Source: an uncultured Clostridia bacterium (GTDB lineage: Bacteria; Bacillota; Clostridia; TANB77; CAG-508). From it: DNA of 37,619 nt. The translations under genes were made by a program, and so were the position numbers. The notes beneath the pieces are model-generated. The model was given only the letters and a program-made list of their open reading frames with translations, made no database searches and was not told where the DNA came from. Where the stretch lies: assembly GCA_947590905.1 (NCBI GenBank), contig CANQCU010000016.1:1-37619 (forward strand), in the 5' to 3' direction. The stretch's first letter is position 1, and every line of letters starts with the position of its first letter. Of this stretch, positions 27,173 through 35,590 are shown in pieces.

Positions 27173-27683
27173 GTATAATTTTATTAACACAAACAACAGT
27201 AGAATTATCAGGAATATCTATTAAAACAATAGCATTTGCACCAATTTTAACATTATTTCCAATGTTTATTGCTCCTAATACTTTAGCACCAGTACCAATT
27301 AAAACATTATTGCCAATAGTAGGATGCCTCTTATACTTGCTATTACCACGACCACCCAGTGTAACATCATGATATATAGTGCAATCATTTCCAATTATTG
27401 CAGTTTCACCTATAACAATACCAGTGCCATGGTCGATAAATAATCTTCGTCCAATCTTTGCACCTGGATGTATTTCAATTCCAGTAAAAAATTTCCCTAT
27501 TTGAGAAACAAACCTTGCTAAAAAGTATAATTTATGAATATATAAAAAGTGTGCTAATCTATGAAATATAAGTATGTGAAAACCAGGATATAAAATAAAT
27601 ACATCAAGGAGGCTTTTACAAGCTGGGTCTTTATATTTAATATTTTTAGCATCTTCAATTAGTTCTTTAAATACTTTTAACAT
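27165..27683 (-). CDS. cysE: Serine O-acetyltransferase
   Basis: Makes O-acetylserine from serine and acetyl-CoA for cysteine synthesis. It is a left-handed beta-helix protein with hexapeptide repeats: [32 protein letters not shown], then [25 protein letters not shown]. The catalytic His is in FIDHGTG. It is 172 residues, the short Firmicute form lacking part of the N-terminal helical domain. AGGAGG lies just before the ATG. CGA is used as Arg (GRRLF). It faces leuS tail to tail. No sulphur gene accompanies it. Confidence 0.92.
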   Translation of the reverse strand: MLKVFKELIEDAKNIKYKDPACKSLLDVFILYPGFHILIFHRLAHFLYIHKLYFLARFVSQIGKFFTGIEIHPGAKIGRRLFIDHGTGIVIGETAIIGNDCTIYHDVTLGGRGNSKYKRHPTIGNNVLIGTGAKVLGAINIGNNVKIGANAIVLIDIPDNSTVVCVNKIIQK

Positions 27684-27795
27684 ATAACCTCCTCTTAAAT
27701 ATAATATGAATATTAATTAAATTTGGAAATTAAATAATGGATAAAAAATAAAATCGTTCGAAAAGTTGAAAATTATGTAAATTTATGATAGACTA

Positions 27796-27854
27796 TATAA
27801 TACAGCAAAGGTTTAAGAAATCTATTAGGCCATGGTAGATTAAAACCTTTTTTA
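27796..27854 (+). promoter_or_regulatory. Promoter and attenuator-like hairpin upstream of cassette gene 3
   Basis: A -10 TATAAT at 27796-27801 (weak -35) is followed within ten bases by AAAGGTTTAAGAAATCTA pairing with TAGATTAAAACCTTT and then TTTTTAC. This terminator-like structure lies between promoter and start codon, so transcription may be controlled by attenuation. Confidence 0.5.
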
Positions 27855-27891
27855 CCCAGCATTTATTACTGTAAGAAAGGAGAACATCACG

Positions 27892-28497
27892 GTGGAACAC
27901 ATACTGGTAAATCGTATCCGGTTAAAACGGACTACAGTATCAGAACCACTTGCCTTTCAAGACGATGAGGTAACTCAAATAGTGATTGCACTTTCCGGAA
28001 TTGTGACGGTAAGGCCTATCACTAGGATGAATTACAAAATCGAAATGAGTGCTATAACTCCAAAAATGAAAAACAAAATCCTTGGGATGTCCTTAGAGAC
28101 AGACTTAGGTGGGAGTTGCATCACTTTTATTGGCGCGAGAGGTACTGAGTTCATTGAGACTTTGGAGACGCCGGAAGCCATTTACAGGAAGATGGAAAAG
28201 GCTCAAAAAGATTTTGTACTTGTGCACTTTGTGGAAGGCGACAAACCGAACAGAGAAATTAAACAGGTACTTCTTAGAGCCTCCAAAATCTTATCTGTCA
28301 AGGAAGGTCTTCTGCTTGGAAATTCTATTAGCTATGAAGACTTAAGTGATGAGGAGTGGAGACAAGTAGAAAAATTTGTCTCCAAAGATGAAATCGGCGG
28401 AAGCAGGATGGGCTACTATAATGAAGCAGATTCCCTTCAATTCACCGATATACTCGAAACTCCTGTTGCAATTTACAATCGTATGTACACCTTTTAA
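27892..28497 (+). CDS. Unknown GC-rich cassette protein 3
   Basis: 201 residues, GTG start with AAAGGAGAAC seven bases upstream. Not recognised. It is probably soluble, with repeated ETP-A-IY segments (ETLETPEAIYRKM and ILETPVAIYNRM) that suggest an internal duplication: each half also has a GGS sequence (LGGSCITF, IGGSRMGY). Codon use is GC-richer than the neighbours. It has two in-frame CGG codons near the start (NRIRLKR); skipping C at the first gives an immediate TAA. With an attenuator-like leader and its own terminator, this is another self-contained unit. Perhaps phage- or plasmid-derived, but no mobile gene is near. Confidence 0.65.
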   Translation: MEHILVNRIRLKRTTVSEPLAFQDDEVTQIVIALSGIVTVRPITRMNYKIEMSAITPKMKNKILGMSLETDLGGSCITFIGARGTEFIETLETPEAIYRKMEKAQKDFVLVHFVEGDKPNREIKQVLLRASKILSVKEGLLLGNSISYEDLSDEEWRQVEKFVSKDEIGGSRMGYYNEADSLQFTDILETPVAIYNRMYTF

Positions 28498-28522
28498 GCA
28501 TATCGTGATACATGGCCACAGT

Positions 28523-28558
28523 AAGGCGCTTTTTATAAAAGTGCCTTCCTGTCTTTTA
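28523..28558 (+). terminator. Terminator of cassette gene 3
   Basis: AAGGCGCTTTT and AAAAGTGCCTT pair (one G-U) around TATA, then CCTGTCTTTT. Confidence 0.65.
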
Positions 28559-28725
28559 CTCTGTAACATTAAATCTCTAAAAATAAAACATTTTGAGTTA
28601 TTCTAATTAAAAAAAATTATCAAGTAACGTCTCTTTTGTAAAATTTCTAATAAAGACTTGCAAAATCTACCAAAACCCAATATAATAAGTATATAATTTT
28701 AAATAAAAAGGAATGATAACAAAAA

Positions 28726-29817
28726 ATGAAAATAGGAATAGTAGGACTTCCAAATGTCGGAAAGAGTACAATGTTTAATGCAATAACAAATGCTGGTGCA
28801 GAATGTGCAAACTATCCTTTTTGTACAATAGAACCAAATGTAGGAATGGTAGCGGTTCCAGATGAAAGACTAGATGAACTTGCTAAAATGTATAATCCAG
28901 AAAAAGTAACACATGCTGTTATAGAGTTTGTGGATATAGCAGGACTTGTAAAAGGCGCAAGCAAAGGAGAAGGACTTGGAAATAAATTCTTGTCACATAT
29001 TAGAGAAGTAGATAGCATTGCAGAAGTAGTAAGATGCTTTGAAGATTCAAACATAGTACACGTAGATGGAAGTATTTCACCTAAAAGAGATATAGAAACA
29101 ATAAATTTAGAGCTTATTTTTGCAGATATAGAGACCATAGATAAGAGATTAGAAAAAGCAAAAAAAATGTTAAAAGCAGACAAAAAATATGCTTTTGAAA
29201 TTGAAGTATTGGAAAAAGTAAAAAAAGTACTAGAAGAAGGCAAATCTGCAAGAACAATAGATTTTACAGAAGAAGAACAAGAAGTAATGAAAGATACATA
29301 TTTACTCACATTAAAGCCAATAATATACATAGCAAATATAAGCGAAGAGCAAATTGCAAATGTAGATACAGATAAATATGTTAGCGAAGTAAAAGAATAT
29401 GCAGAATCAGAAAATGCAAAAGTTATACCTTTATGTGTAAAGATAGAAGAAGAATTATCAACACTTGAAGGCACAGATAAAAAAGAAATGTTAGAAGCAT
29501 TAGGACTTGAAGAATCAGGACTAGATAAAGTTATAAAAACGAGTTATGATTTATTAGGATTAATGTCATTTTTAACAGCAGGAGAGCCAGAAGTTAGAGC
29601 TTGGACAATAAAAAAAGGAACAAAAGCACCAGAAGCAGCAGGAAAGATACATTCAGATATACAAAGAGGATTCATTAGAGCAGAAATTGTATCATATGAT
29701 GATTTAATGAAAGAAGGCTCAATGAATGCAGTAAGAGATAAAGGATTACTTCGTTCAGAAGGAAAAGACTATATTATGCAAGATGGAGATATTGTATTAT
29801 TTAGATTTAATGTATAA
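28726..29817 (+). CDS. ychF: Redox-regulated/ribosome-associated ATPase YchF (Obg family)
   Basis: Translation-linked P-loop protein that binds ATP rather than GTP. It begins MKIGIVGLPNVGKSTMFNA (Walker A). G3 is DIAGLVKGASKGEGLGNKFL. The coiled-coil region and C-terminal TGS domain (TAGEPEVRAWTIKKGTKAPEAAGKIHSDIQRGFIRAE) follow. Length of 363 residues is normal. It ends 17 bases before the aminopeptidase start, so the two probably share a transcript. No CGG codon is used in frame: the P-loop region has GTC GGA, with C as the third base of a codon. Confidence 0.96.
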   Translation: MKIGIVGLPNVGKSTMFNAITNAGAECANYPFCTIEPNVGMVAVPDERLDELAKMYNPEKVTHAVIEFVDIAGLVKGASKGEGLGNKFLSHIREVDSIAEVVRCFEDSNIVHVDGSISPKRDIETINLELIFADIETIDKRLEKAKKMLKADKKYAFEIEVLEKVKKVLEEGKSARTIDFTEEEQEVMKDTYLLTLKPIIYIANISEEQIANVDTDKYVSEVKEYAESENAKVIPLCVKIEEELSTLEGTDKKEMLEALGLEESGLDKVIKTSYDLLGLMSFLTAGEPEVRAWTIKKGTKAPEAAGKIHSDIQRGFIRAEIVSYDDLMKEGSMNAVRDKGLLRSEGKDYIMQDGDIVLFRFNV

Positions 29818-29834
29818 AAAGAGGAGGAAAACAA

Positions 29835-31256
29835 ATGGAAAATAATGAAAAGACAGAGGGAAAGAAATTAGAAGAGGAGCTATTTAATAGTAAAAAATCA
29901 GGATGGGAAAGAGCAACTGATGAAGAAAAAGGATTAATATATACTTTTTCAAATGAATATATGAACTTTTTAAATAGGTCTAAAACAGAAAGAGAATTTG
30001 TAAAATCAGCAAAAGAGCTTCTAGACAAAAACGGCTATAAAGATTTGAATTCAGTAGAAAGCATACATCCAGGAGACAGAGTATATTATATAAATAGAGA
30101 AAAAAGTATGTATATAGCTGTTATTGGAAATAAAAAGATAGAAGAAGGATTAAACCTAGTTGGAGCACATATAGATTCTCCAAGACTAGATTTAAAACCA
30201 AATGCTCTATATGAAGATTCAGGATTTGCATACTTTGATACACATTATTATGGAGGAATAAAAACATATCAATGGACAGCAATACCACTTTCAATACATG
30301 GAGTTATTGTTAAAACAAATGGAGAAAAAGTAGAAGTAAATATAGGAGAAGATGAAAATGACCCAATATTTACAATAACAGACCTTTTACCACATTTAGC
30401 TAAAGAACAAATGCAAAAAAAGCTTGGTGAAGGAATTAATGGAGAAGACTTAAATCTACTTATAGGAAATATGCCATATAATGATAAAGCTGTTTCTGAA
30501 AAAGTAAAATTAAATATAATGAAAATCTTAAACGACAAATATGGAATAAAAGAATCAGATTTCTTAAGTTCAGAATTAGAACTTGTTCCAGCATTTAATG
30601 CAAGAAGTCTTGGATTTGATGAGAGCATGGTTGCAGGATATGGTCAAGATGATAAAGTATGTGCATACACAGCTTTAAGAGCGGTTATGGAAGCAGGAGT
30701 TCAAGATAAAACAGCAGTATGCATACTATCAGATAAAGAAGAAGTAGGAAGTATGGGAAATACAGGAATGGAATCACAAGTATTTGATTACTTCGTATCA
30801 GAACTTTTAAATAAATCAGGAGAAAATAGACCAAATCTATTAAATAAAGTATTCTGTAACTCTAGTATGTTATCAGCAGATGTTGGTGTAGCATATGACC
30901 CAATATATGCATCAGTATCAGATAGAACAAACTCAGCTTTTGCATCATTTGGAATATCTTTTGATAAATACACAGGATCAAGAGGAAAAGCAGGAGGATC
31001 TGATGCAAATGCAGAATTTATAGGAAAATTGAGAGGAATATTAGAGAAAAATAATATACAATATCAACTTTCAGAACTTGGAAAAGTAGATGTAGGCGGT
31101 GGAGGAACTATCGCATATATACTAGCAAACAAAGGAGTAGAAGTAATAGATTGCGGAGTTGCAGTATTATCAATGCATTCACCTTATGAAGTCGCAAGTA
31201 AGTTTGATATATATTCAGCTTATAGAACTTATAAAGTATTCTATGAAGAAGCGTAA
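29835..31256 (+). CDS. M18 family metalloaminopeptidase
   Basis: Cytosolic di-zinc aminopeptidase, aspartyl/neutral type. Motifs in order: GAHIDSPRLDLKPNALYED (first metal His and Asp neighbourhood), HYYGGIKTYQW, GYGQDDKVCAYTALRA (metal Asp), SDKEEVGSMGNTGMES (catalytic Glu-Glu) and a C-terminal VAVLSMHSPYEVASKFDIY (last metal His). Length of 473 residues is normal. GAGGAGGAAAAC precedes the ATG. No CGG codon. Confidence 0.92.
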   Translation: MENNEKTEGKKLEEELFNSKKSGWERATDEEKGLIYTFSNEYMNFLNRSKTEREFVKSAKELLDKNGYKDLNSVESIHPGDRVYYINREKSMYIAVIGNKKIEEGLNLVGAHIDSPRLDLKPNALYEDSGFAYFDTHYYGGIKTYQWTAIPLSIHGVIVKTNGEKVEVNIGEDENDPIFTITDLLPHLAKEQMQKKLGEGINGEDLNLLIGNMPYNDKAVSEKVKLNIMKILNDKYGIKESDFLSSELELVPAFNARSLGFDESMVAGYGQDDKVCAYTALRAVMEAGVQDKTAVCILSDKEEVGSMGNTGMESQVFDYFVSELLNKSGENRPNLLNKVFCNSSMLSADVGVAYDPIYASVSDRTNSAFASFGISFDKYTGSRGKAGGSDANAEFIGKLRGILEKNNIQYQLSELGKVDVGGGGTIAYILANKGVEVIDCGVAVLSMHSPYEVASKFDIYSAYRTYKVFYEEA

Positions 31257-31303
31257 AAAAGATTATTTGATAAAATAGCAAAATTTGTGAATATAATTTA
31301 TAA

Positions 31304-31366
31304 AAAAAGGAACTTGAATTTGAAAATTACTTTAAAAGTAAAATTCAAAATCTAAAGTTCCTTTTT
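31304..31366. terminator. Long terminator hairpin between aminopeptidase and dpaB
   Basis: AAAAAGGAACTT and AAGTTCCTTTTT enclose a second stem (GAATTTGAAAATTAC / GTAAAATTCAAAATC). It can serve both convergent genes. Confidence 0.85.
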
Positions 31367-31369
31367 CAT

Positions 31370-31955
31370 TTACGTATTTTCCTTTTTATACTCTTTTAAA
31401 ACAGGCTGAATTTGCTTACCTAAAATAGCACTTTCTATACTAGGAATTACCATATCAAAATGAGCAACAAGCGAATTAGGCTTTTTTTCATAATCATCTT
31501 GACCAAAAGGTACAAAATACACATATTTTAAATTCATAAGCTTAACAATGTTTTGTCCGCTTAAACCGAAGTCCATCATTAGTAGAAACAGCAATAATAA
31601 TAGGGCTTTGATTTCTAAGTGTAGCTTTAACAGCTAAATTTGCAGCATTATCAGTAATACCATTAGCCATTTTAGCCATAAAATCACCTGTTGCTGGAAG
31701 AACAAGCATAGCATCCATTTTATTTTTTGGACCAAATTTTTCAGCTTCAACAATATCTTTTACAACATCTCTTCCGCAAATATCTTTTACTTCATTTACG
31801 AAATCTTCAGCTTTTCCAAACCTTGTGTCATAATCTATAACTTTATTAGAAAGAACGGGATATAAGTCATATCCTTGTTCTTTTAAGCTCTTAAGGACAA
31901 TTAAAACTTTTTTTAGAGTACAAAAAGAAGCGGTAATAACTACACCTAACTTCAT
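31370..31955 (-). CDS. dpaB: Dipicolinate synthase subunit B, one CGG +1 site
   Basis: Flavoprotein-like subunit of SpoVF, the mother-cell enzyme that makes spore dipicolinic acid. It begins MKLGVVITASFCTLKKV. The region LVLPATGDFMAKMANGITDNAANLAVKA is characteristic. The frame breaks at CGG 31568; skipping C gives NDGLGLSGQNIVKLMNLKYVYFVPFGQDD and continues to AILGKQIQPVLKEYKK, 194 residues in total, the usual size. TAGGAG lies eight bases before ATG 31955, which I prefer to 31973. It follows dpaA on the minus strand, as in other spore formers. Confidence 0.93.
31566..31568 (-). other. CGG +1 frameshift site in dpaB
   Basis: Minus strand GGA CTT [C] GGT TTA AGC gives N-D-G-L-G-L-S-G-Q-N. 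The other CGG triplet seven bases on is out of frame after the shift (AGC GGA), so it is not a site. Confidence 0.92.
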
Positions 31956-32055
31956 TTTAAAATCTCCTATCATAACGTAGATTTATTTTAGCAAAAGCAT
32001 CTAAAAACCATTGCAAATTATCATAAATATTTTAAGTAAAAGTATCTAAATGCTT

Positions 32056-32953
32056 TTACAAATTGTCATATAACACTTTAAGCAAAATGTCGGAAGCCTT
32101 TTTTGGTGCAAAAATACTTGGAATCGAAAGGTATAAATTGTACTCAAATTTACTTTTATACTTTTCTACAAGTTTTTTATCTATACCATAAGGAAAAGAT
32201 GCTATATCTAAAACATATGGAATTTTTTCTAAAGTTAAAACTTCTTCAGGAATTACGTTAGCTGGAATAGTATTAATTACAATATCACATTCACTAAAAA
32301 CTTCTTTCAAATTTTGAACATTCAAAGGATAAAAATTTTTGACTTTATCCTTGAAAATCTGCTCTTTAGGCCTTGCAAGCATAAAAAACTTAGAAGAGTC
32401 TTTTAGTCTCAAATATAATTCTTTTCCAAGATTACCATATCCTAAGATACAAACATTATCTTTTTTTCTATCCTTTATATTATCAAGAACACCGCTCTAT
32501 TGTAAGAAAATCATTTTCCTTCTTTACTTCATCATAATCTAAAAAACTAATAAGCTGTTCTTTTGGAATAAGTTCTAAAAGTCTTTTAGACTTAAGTCCT
32601 GTAAAAAATTTTGTATTTTTATTAATATTTTCGAAGATATTTTTAGAAAGGTTAATCATACCTTGAGGTGATTTAATTTCTAAATTATCATTAATTCCAC
32701 TAATTGGAAAGATTACGACATCATAATTAGATAAGTCAATATTTATGTCATTTAGAAATTCAACTTCAATAGATTTATTTGAACTATTTATATCATTATT
32801 ATTTAGAAAATTATTTTCATTTTCCATATGAGCATCTAAATTTTGACTAAATTCAGAATAATTAAACCCAATCATATAAACGTGATATTTCTTGCTCAAA
32901 GCCTTAGCCATATAGATATATCTTTTGTCTCCACCTAAAAATAAAATATTCAT
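32056..32953 (-). CDS. dpaA: Dipicolinate synthase subunit A, one CGG +1 site
   Basis: NAD(P)-binding subunit of dipicolinate synthase. It begins MNILFLGGDKRYIYMAKAL. The second half has the Rossmann turn LGYGNLGKELYLRL and NTIPANVIPEEVL. The frame breaks at CGG 32494; skipping C gives LTIEGVLDNIKDRKKDNVCILGYGN, restoring the conserved EG before the nucleotide-binding domain, for 298 residues. I start at ATG 32953 because GGAGG lies six bases upstream; the earlier ATG at 32974 has no such site. Sporulation-specific; probably expressed from a mother-cell sigma factor. Confidence 0.93.
32492..32494 (-). other. CGG +1 frameshift site in dpaA
   Basis: Minus strand ATA GAG [C] GGT GTT CTT gives T-I-E-G-V-L-D-N. 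In frame a TGA comes two codons after the CGG. Confidence 0.9.
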
Positions 32954-33045
32954 AGCTTCCTCCATTCTGTACAATAATATTTTATGAAAAAATAATGTAC
33001 ATGTTAAAAAAATAACATAGAAATTAAAAATATTTATGAGTTTGC

Positions 33046-33112
33046 CATATATTATGTTTTATTAGTTATTATAAGCAGTATCTTATATAACTAATAAAAC
33101 ATAATATATATG
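33046..33112. repeat. Large intergenic palindrome
   Basis: CATATATTATGTTTTATTAGTTAT and ATAACTAATAAAACATAATATA form arms of about 22 bp around TATAAGCAGTATCTTAT. Between divergent dpaA and asnB, so it could be a regulatory site or a hairpin in either leader. Confidence 0.6.
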
Positions 33113-33198
33113 AGTAAAGTAATGAGGTTAAATTAAAGCATAATATTTTTAATATATGTACATCCTCTTAAAGTTTAAGAAAGGAAAGGAATTTTATT

Positions 33199-35014
33199 AT
33201 GTGTGCAATATGTGGATGGATAAATGAAAAAGAAGATTTAAGTAAAAATCAAGATAGATTTAAAGAAATGCTAGAAGAGATGTCATGCAGAGGAAAAGAC
33301 CATACAGGATATCATTTCGAAAAACATATTTTACTTCGGACATAAAAGACTTGCAATTATAGATTTGGAAAAAGGAAATCAACCAATGTACTATAAAGAC
33401 TATGTAATAATATATAATGGAGAACTATATAACACAGATGAAATAAGAGAAGAATTGAAGAAAAAAGGATATACATTTGACACAACATGTGATACAGAAG
33501 TAATGCTAAAAGGATATGCAGAGTATAAAGAAAAAATATTAGATAAAGTAGAAGGTATATTTGGTTTTGGTGTATATAATAGAGAAACAAAAGAAATATT
33601 TTTAGCAAGGGATAGATTCGGAATAAAACCACTTTACTATGCATATAAAGATAACAATTTTATATTTGCTTCTATGATTAGAGCTATACTTAGAAGTAAA
33701 GTAATTAGGCCATATTTAAGCAAAGAATCTCTAGGAGAAATATTAGCACTACGGACCATCAAAAAAGCAGGGAAGCGGAATATTTACAGAAATAAAAGAA
33801 TTAAGAGCAGCACATTATTTAAGATATAAAGAAGGAAAAATAGAAATAAAAAGATATTGGAATGTAAAAACAAAAGAATGTAATGACACATTCGAGGAAG
33901 CGAAAGAAAAAGTAAAAGAGCTTCTAACAGACTCTATAAAAAGACAAATGGTATCAGATGTACGGAATTGCAACACTTTTAAGTGGAGGGCTTGACTCTA
34001 GCTTAATTACAGGAATTGTAGCAAGCAATCAAAAAGAAAGATTAACAACATATTCAATAGATTATGAAGATAATGATAAATATTTTAAAAAGACGGCATT
34101 CACAGTATCATTAGATGAGCATTATATTGATGTAATGAGTAAAGCATTTAATACAAAACATGAATATAAAACAATAACACAAGAAGACGTTGTAAATTAT
34201 TTAAAAGATGCTTTATATGCCAAAGATTATCCAGGAATGACAGATATAGATTCATCAATGCTTTGGTTTTCTAGAGAGATTGCAAAAGAATATAAGGTAA
34301 TCTTAAGTGGAGAATGTGCAGATGAAATTTTTGGAGGATATCCATGGTTTTATAGAAAGGATTTAAATGATAGAAAATTATTCCCTTGGATAAATAACTT
34401 AGAATATAGGCAAAGTTTATTAAATGAAAAATTGCAAGATGAAATAGATTTAAAGAAAATTGTAGAAGAAGAGTATGAAAAAACAATAAATGAACTAGAA
34501 GAAAATGATAGGGAAAAAAAAGATAAAAGATTATTCTATATAAACATGACGCATTTTATGCAAGCATTACTTGAAAGAAAAGATAGAATGACAATGTATT
34601 CAACATTAGAAGCAAGAGTGCCATTTGCTGATACAAAGCTTGTAGAATATTTATGGAATTTACCTTTTGAATATAAATATAACCAAAATACAGAGAAATA
34701 TCTTTTAAGAGAAGCATTCAAAGGAGTAATACCAGATGAAGTATTAAATAGAAAGAAAAACCCTTATCCAAAAACTCATCATCCAAAATTTTTAGAAATG
34801 GTATCAAAAGCATTAAGAGAAAGATTAGAAAATAAAAATAGTAAGATGTATAAAATTTTTAACATAGATGAAATTAACAAATTATTAGATAGTAAAGAAG
34901 ATGACATACTTCCTTGGTATCGGTCAACTTATGACAAGACCACAGCTTATTGCATATCTTTATGAATTTGATCTTTGGCTTGAAGAATATAATGTAGAAA
35001 TAGAGGGAATTTAA
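33199..35014 (+). CDS. asnB: Asparagine synthetase (glutamine-hydrolysing), four CGG +1 sites
   Basis: Makes asparagine from aspartate, glutamine and ATP. The N-terminal glutaminase begins MCAICGWI with the nucleophile C2. Further landmarks are RGKDHTGYH, YNGELYN, FGFGVYN and RDRFGIKPLYY. The synthetase has the PP-loop LLSGGLDSSL and SGECADEIFGGYPW, and ends with the family's RVPFADTKLVEYLW and RKKNPYPKTHHP. The frame breaks four times, at CGG 33337, 33752, 33963 and 34921. Skipping each C gives LLGHKRLAIIDL, ALGPSKKQGSGIF, SDVGIATLLSGGLDSS and PWYGQLMTRPQLIAYL, all conserved in AsnB. The joined protein is 603 residues, normal. AAGAAAGGAAAGG precedes the start. Confidence 0.95.
33337..33339 (+). 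other. CGG +1 frameshift site 1 in asnB
   Basis: TTA CTT [C] GGA CAT AAA AGA gives L-L-G-H-K-R-L-A-I. In frame TAA comes two codons later. Confidence 0.93.
33752..33754 (+). other. CGG +1 frameshift site 2 in asnB
   Basis: GCA CTA [C] GGA CCA TCA gives L-A-L-G-P-S-K-K-Q-G-S-G. A further CGG at 33777 is out of frame after the shift (AGC GGA). Confidence 0.92.
33963..33965 (+). other. CGG +1 frameshift site 3 in asnB
   Basis: GAT GTA [C] GGA ATT GCA gives S-D-V-G-I-A-T-L-L-S-G-G, right before the PP-loop. Confidence 0.92.
34921..34923 (+). other. CGG +1 frameshift site 4 in asnB
   Basis: TGG TAT [C] GGT CAA CTT gives P-W-Y-G-Q-L-M-T-R-P-Q-L. Confidence 0.93.
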
Positions 35015-35046
35015 TAAATATCAAAAAATCATATTACAGCATGAAA

Positions 35047-35081
35047 AAACTTAGCCACTCCCGTGGGGAGTGGCTAAGTTT
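35047..35081. terminator. Strong terminator between asnB and cassette gene 4
   Basis: AAACTTAGCCACTCCC pairs with GGGAGTGGCTAAGTTT, a 16-bp GC-rich stem, with T-rich flanks on both strands; a second small hairpin (TAATTATTAGC/GCTAATAATTA) follows. Confidence 0.85.
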
Positions 35082-35106
35082 AATTATTAGCAGATGAAGC
35101 TAATAA

Positions 35107-35364
35107 TTAGGAAAAAAGTTTACCAATGGCCTGGTGGGCATTTGTGTGGCTGGGTACATAGTAACCAACGCCCACGCACTTTTCCCCATCGCAGACCAGG
35201 TCTCTGTAATGAGCAGAGGGCCGCCAACCGAGGGGAGTCATGACGCTATGGCAGAGGATCTGCGAAGAGAAGTTGGAAAAACGCGCCACAGTGCCGATGA
35301 ACACTTCTCCTTTTTCATAACGCACGACGAACTTCCGATAGTTTTTTGAGTAAAGCTTTTCCAT
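35107..35364 (-). CDS. Unknown GC-rich cassette protein 4
   Basis: 85 residues from ATG 35364, which has a perfect AAGGAGG six bases upstream; not recognised. Aromatic- and His-rich soluble protein (MEKLYSKNYRKFVVRYEKGE, SQILCHSVMTPLGWRPSAHYRD, GVGYYVPSHTNAHQAIGKLF). Codon use (GTC, CTG, GCC, TGC, CGC) is unlike the neighbours. It has two in-frame CGG codons, in NYRKF and GWRPS, which must be read as ordinary codons to give this protein. It has its own consensus promoter, a leader with GGGCAATTGCCC just before the ribosome site, and a terminator: a complete monocistronic unit, probably acquired. Confidence 0.65.
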   Translation of the reverse strand: MEKLYSKNYRKFVVRYEKGEVFIGTVARFSNFSSQILCHSVMTPLGWRPSAHYRDLVCDGEKCVGVGYYVPSHTNAHQAIGKLFS

Positions 35365-35448
35365 AATGACCTCCTTATGGGCAATTGCCCGTTTTATTTT
35401 GCCTAAACCTACAGATGCACGGAGTTTTAACAACGTTCATCTATATAT

Positions 35449-35477
35449 ATTATACCATGATTAACATAAAAAGTCAA
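35449..35477 (-). promoter_or_regulatory. Promoter of cassette gene 4
   Basis: Minus strand TTGACT (35477-35472), 17 bases, TATAAT (35454-35449). The -10 region ATGGTATAAT is identical to that of cassette gene 1. Confidence 0.8.
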
Positions 35478-35590
35478 AATAATCAATTTTTTTTACAATA
35501 AAGAAATGTCTGTTGCTTAAAAAATTTTTTTATGATATAGTATTAAAAGAAAATGAGAGAATATTAATTAATATAAGAAAGAAGGTAAAA

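Noticed and set aside
31556-31560. Second CGG on the minus strand in dpaB
   Set aside because: It is AGC GGA in the restored frame; only the one at 31568 is in frame.
33777-33779. Additional CGG triplet in asnB as a fifth site
   Set aside because: After the shift at 33752 the frame reads AGC GGA here, so the triplet is not in frame and no break occurs.
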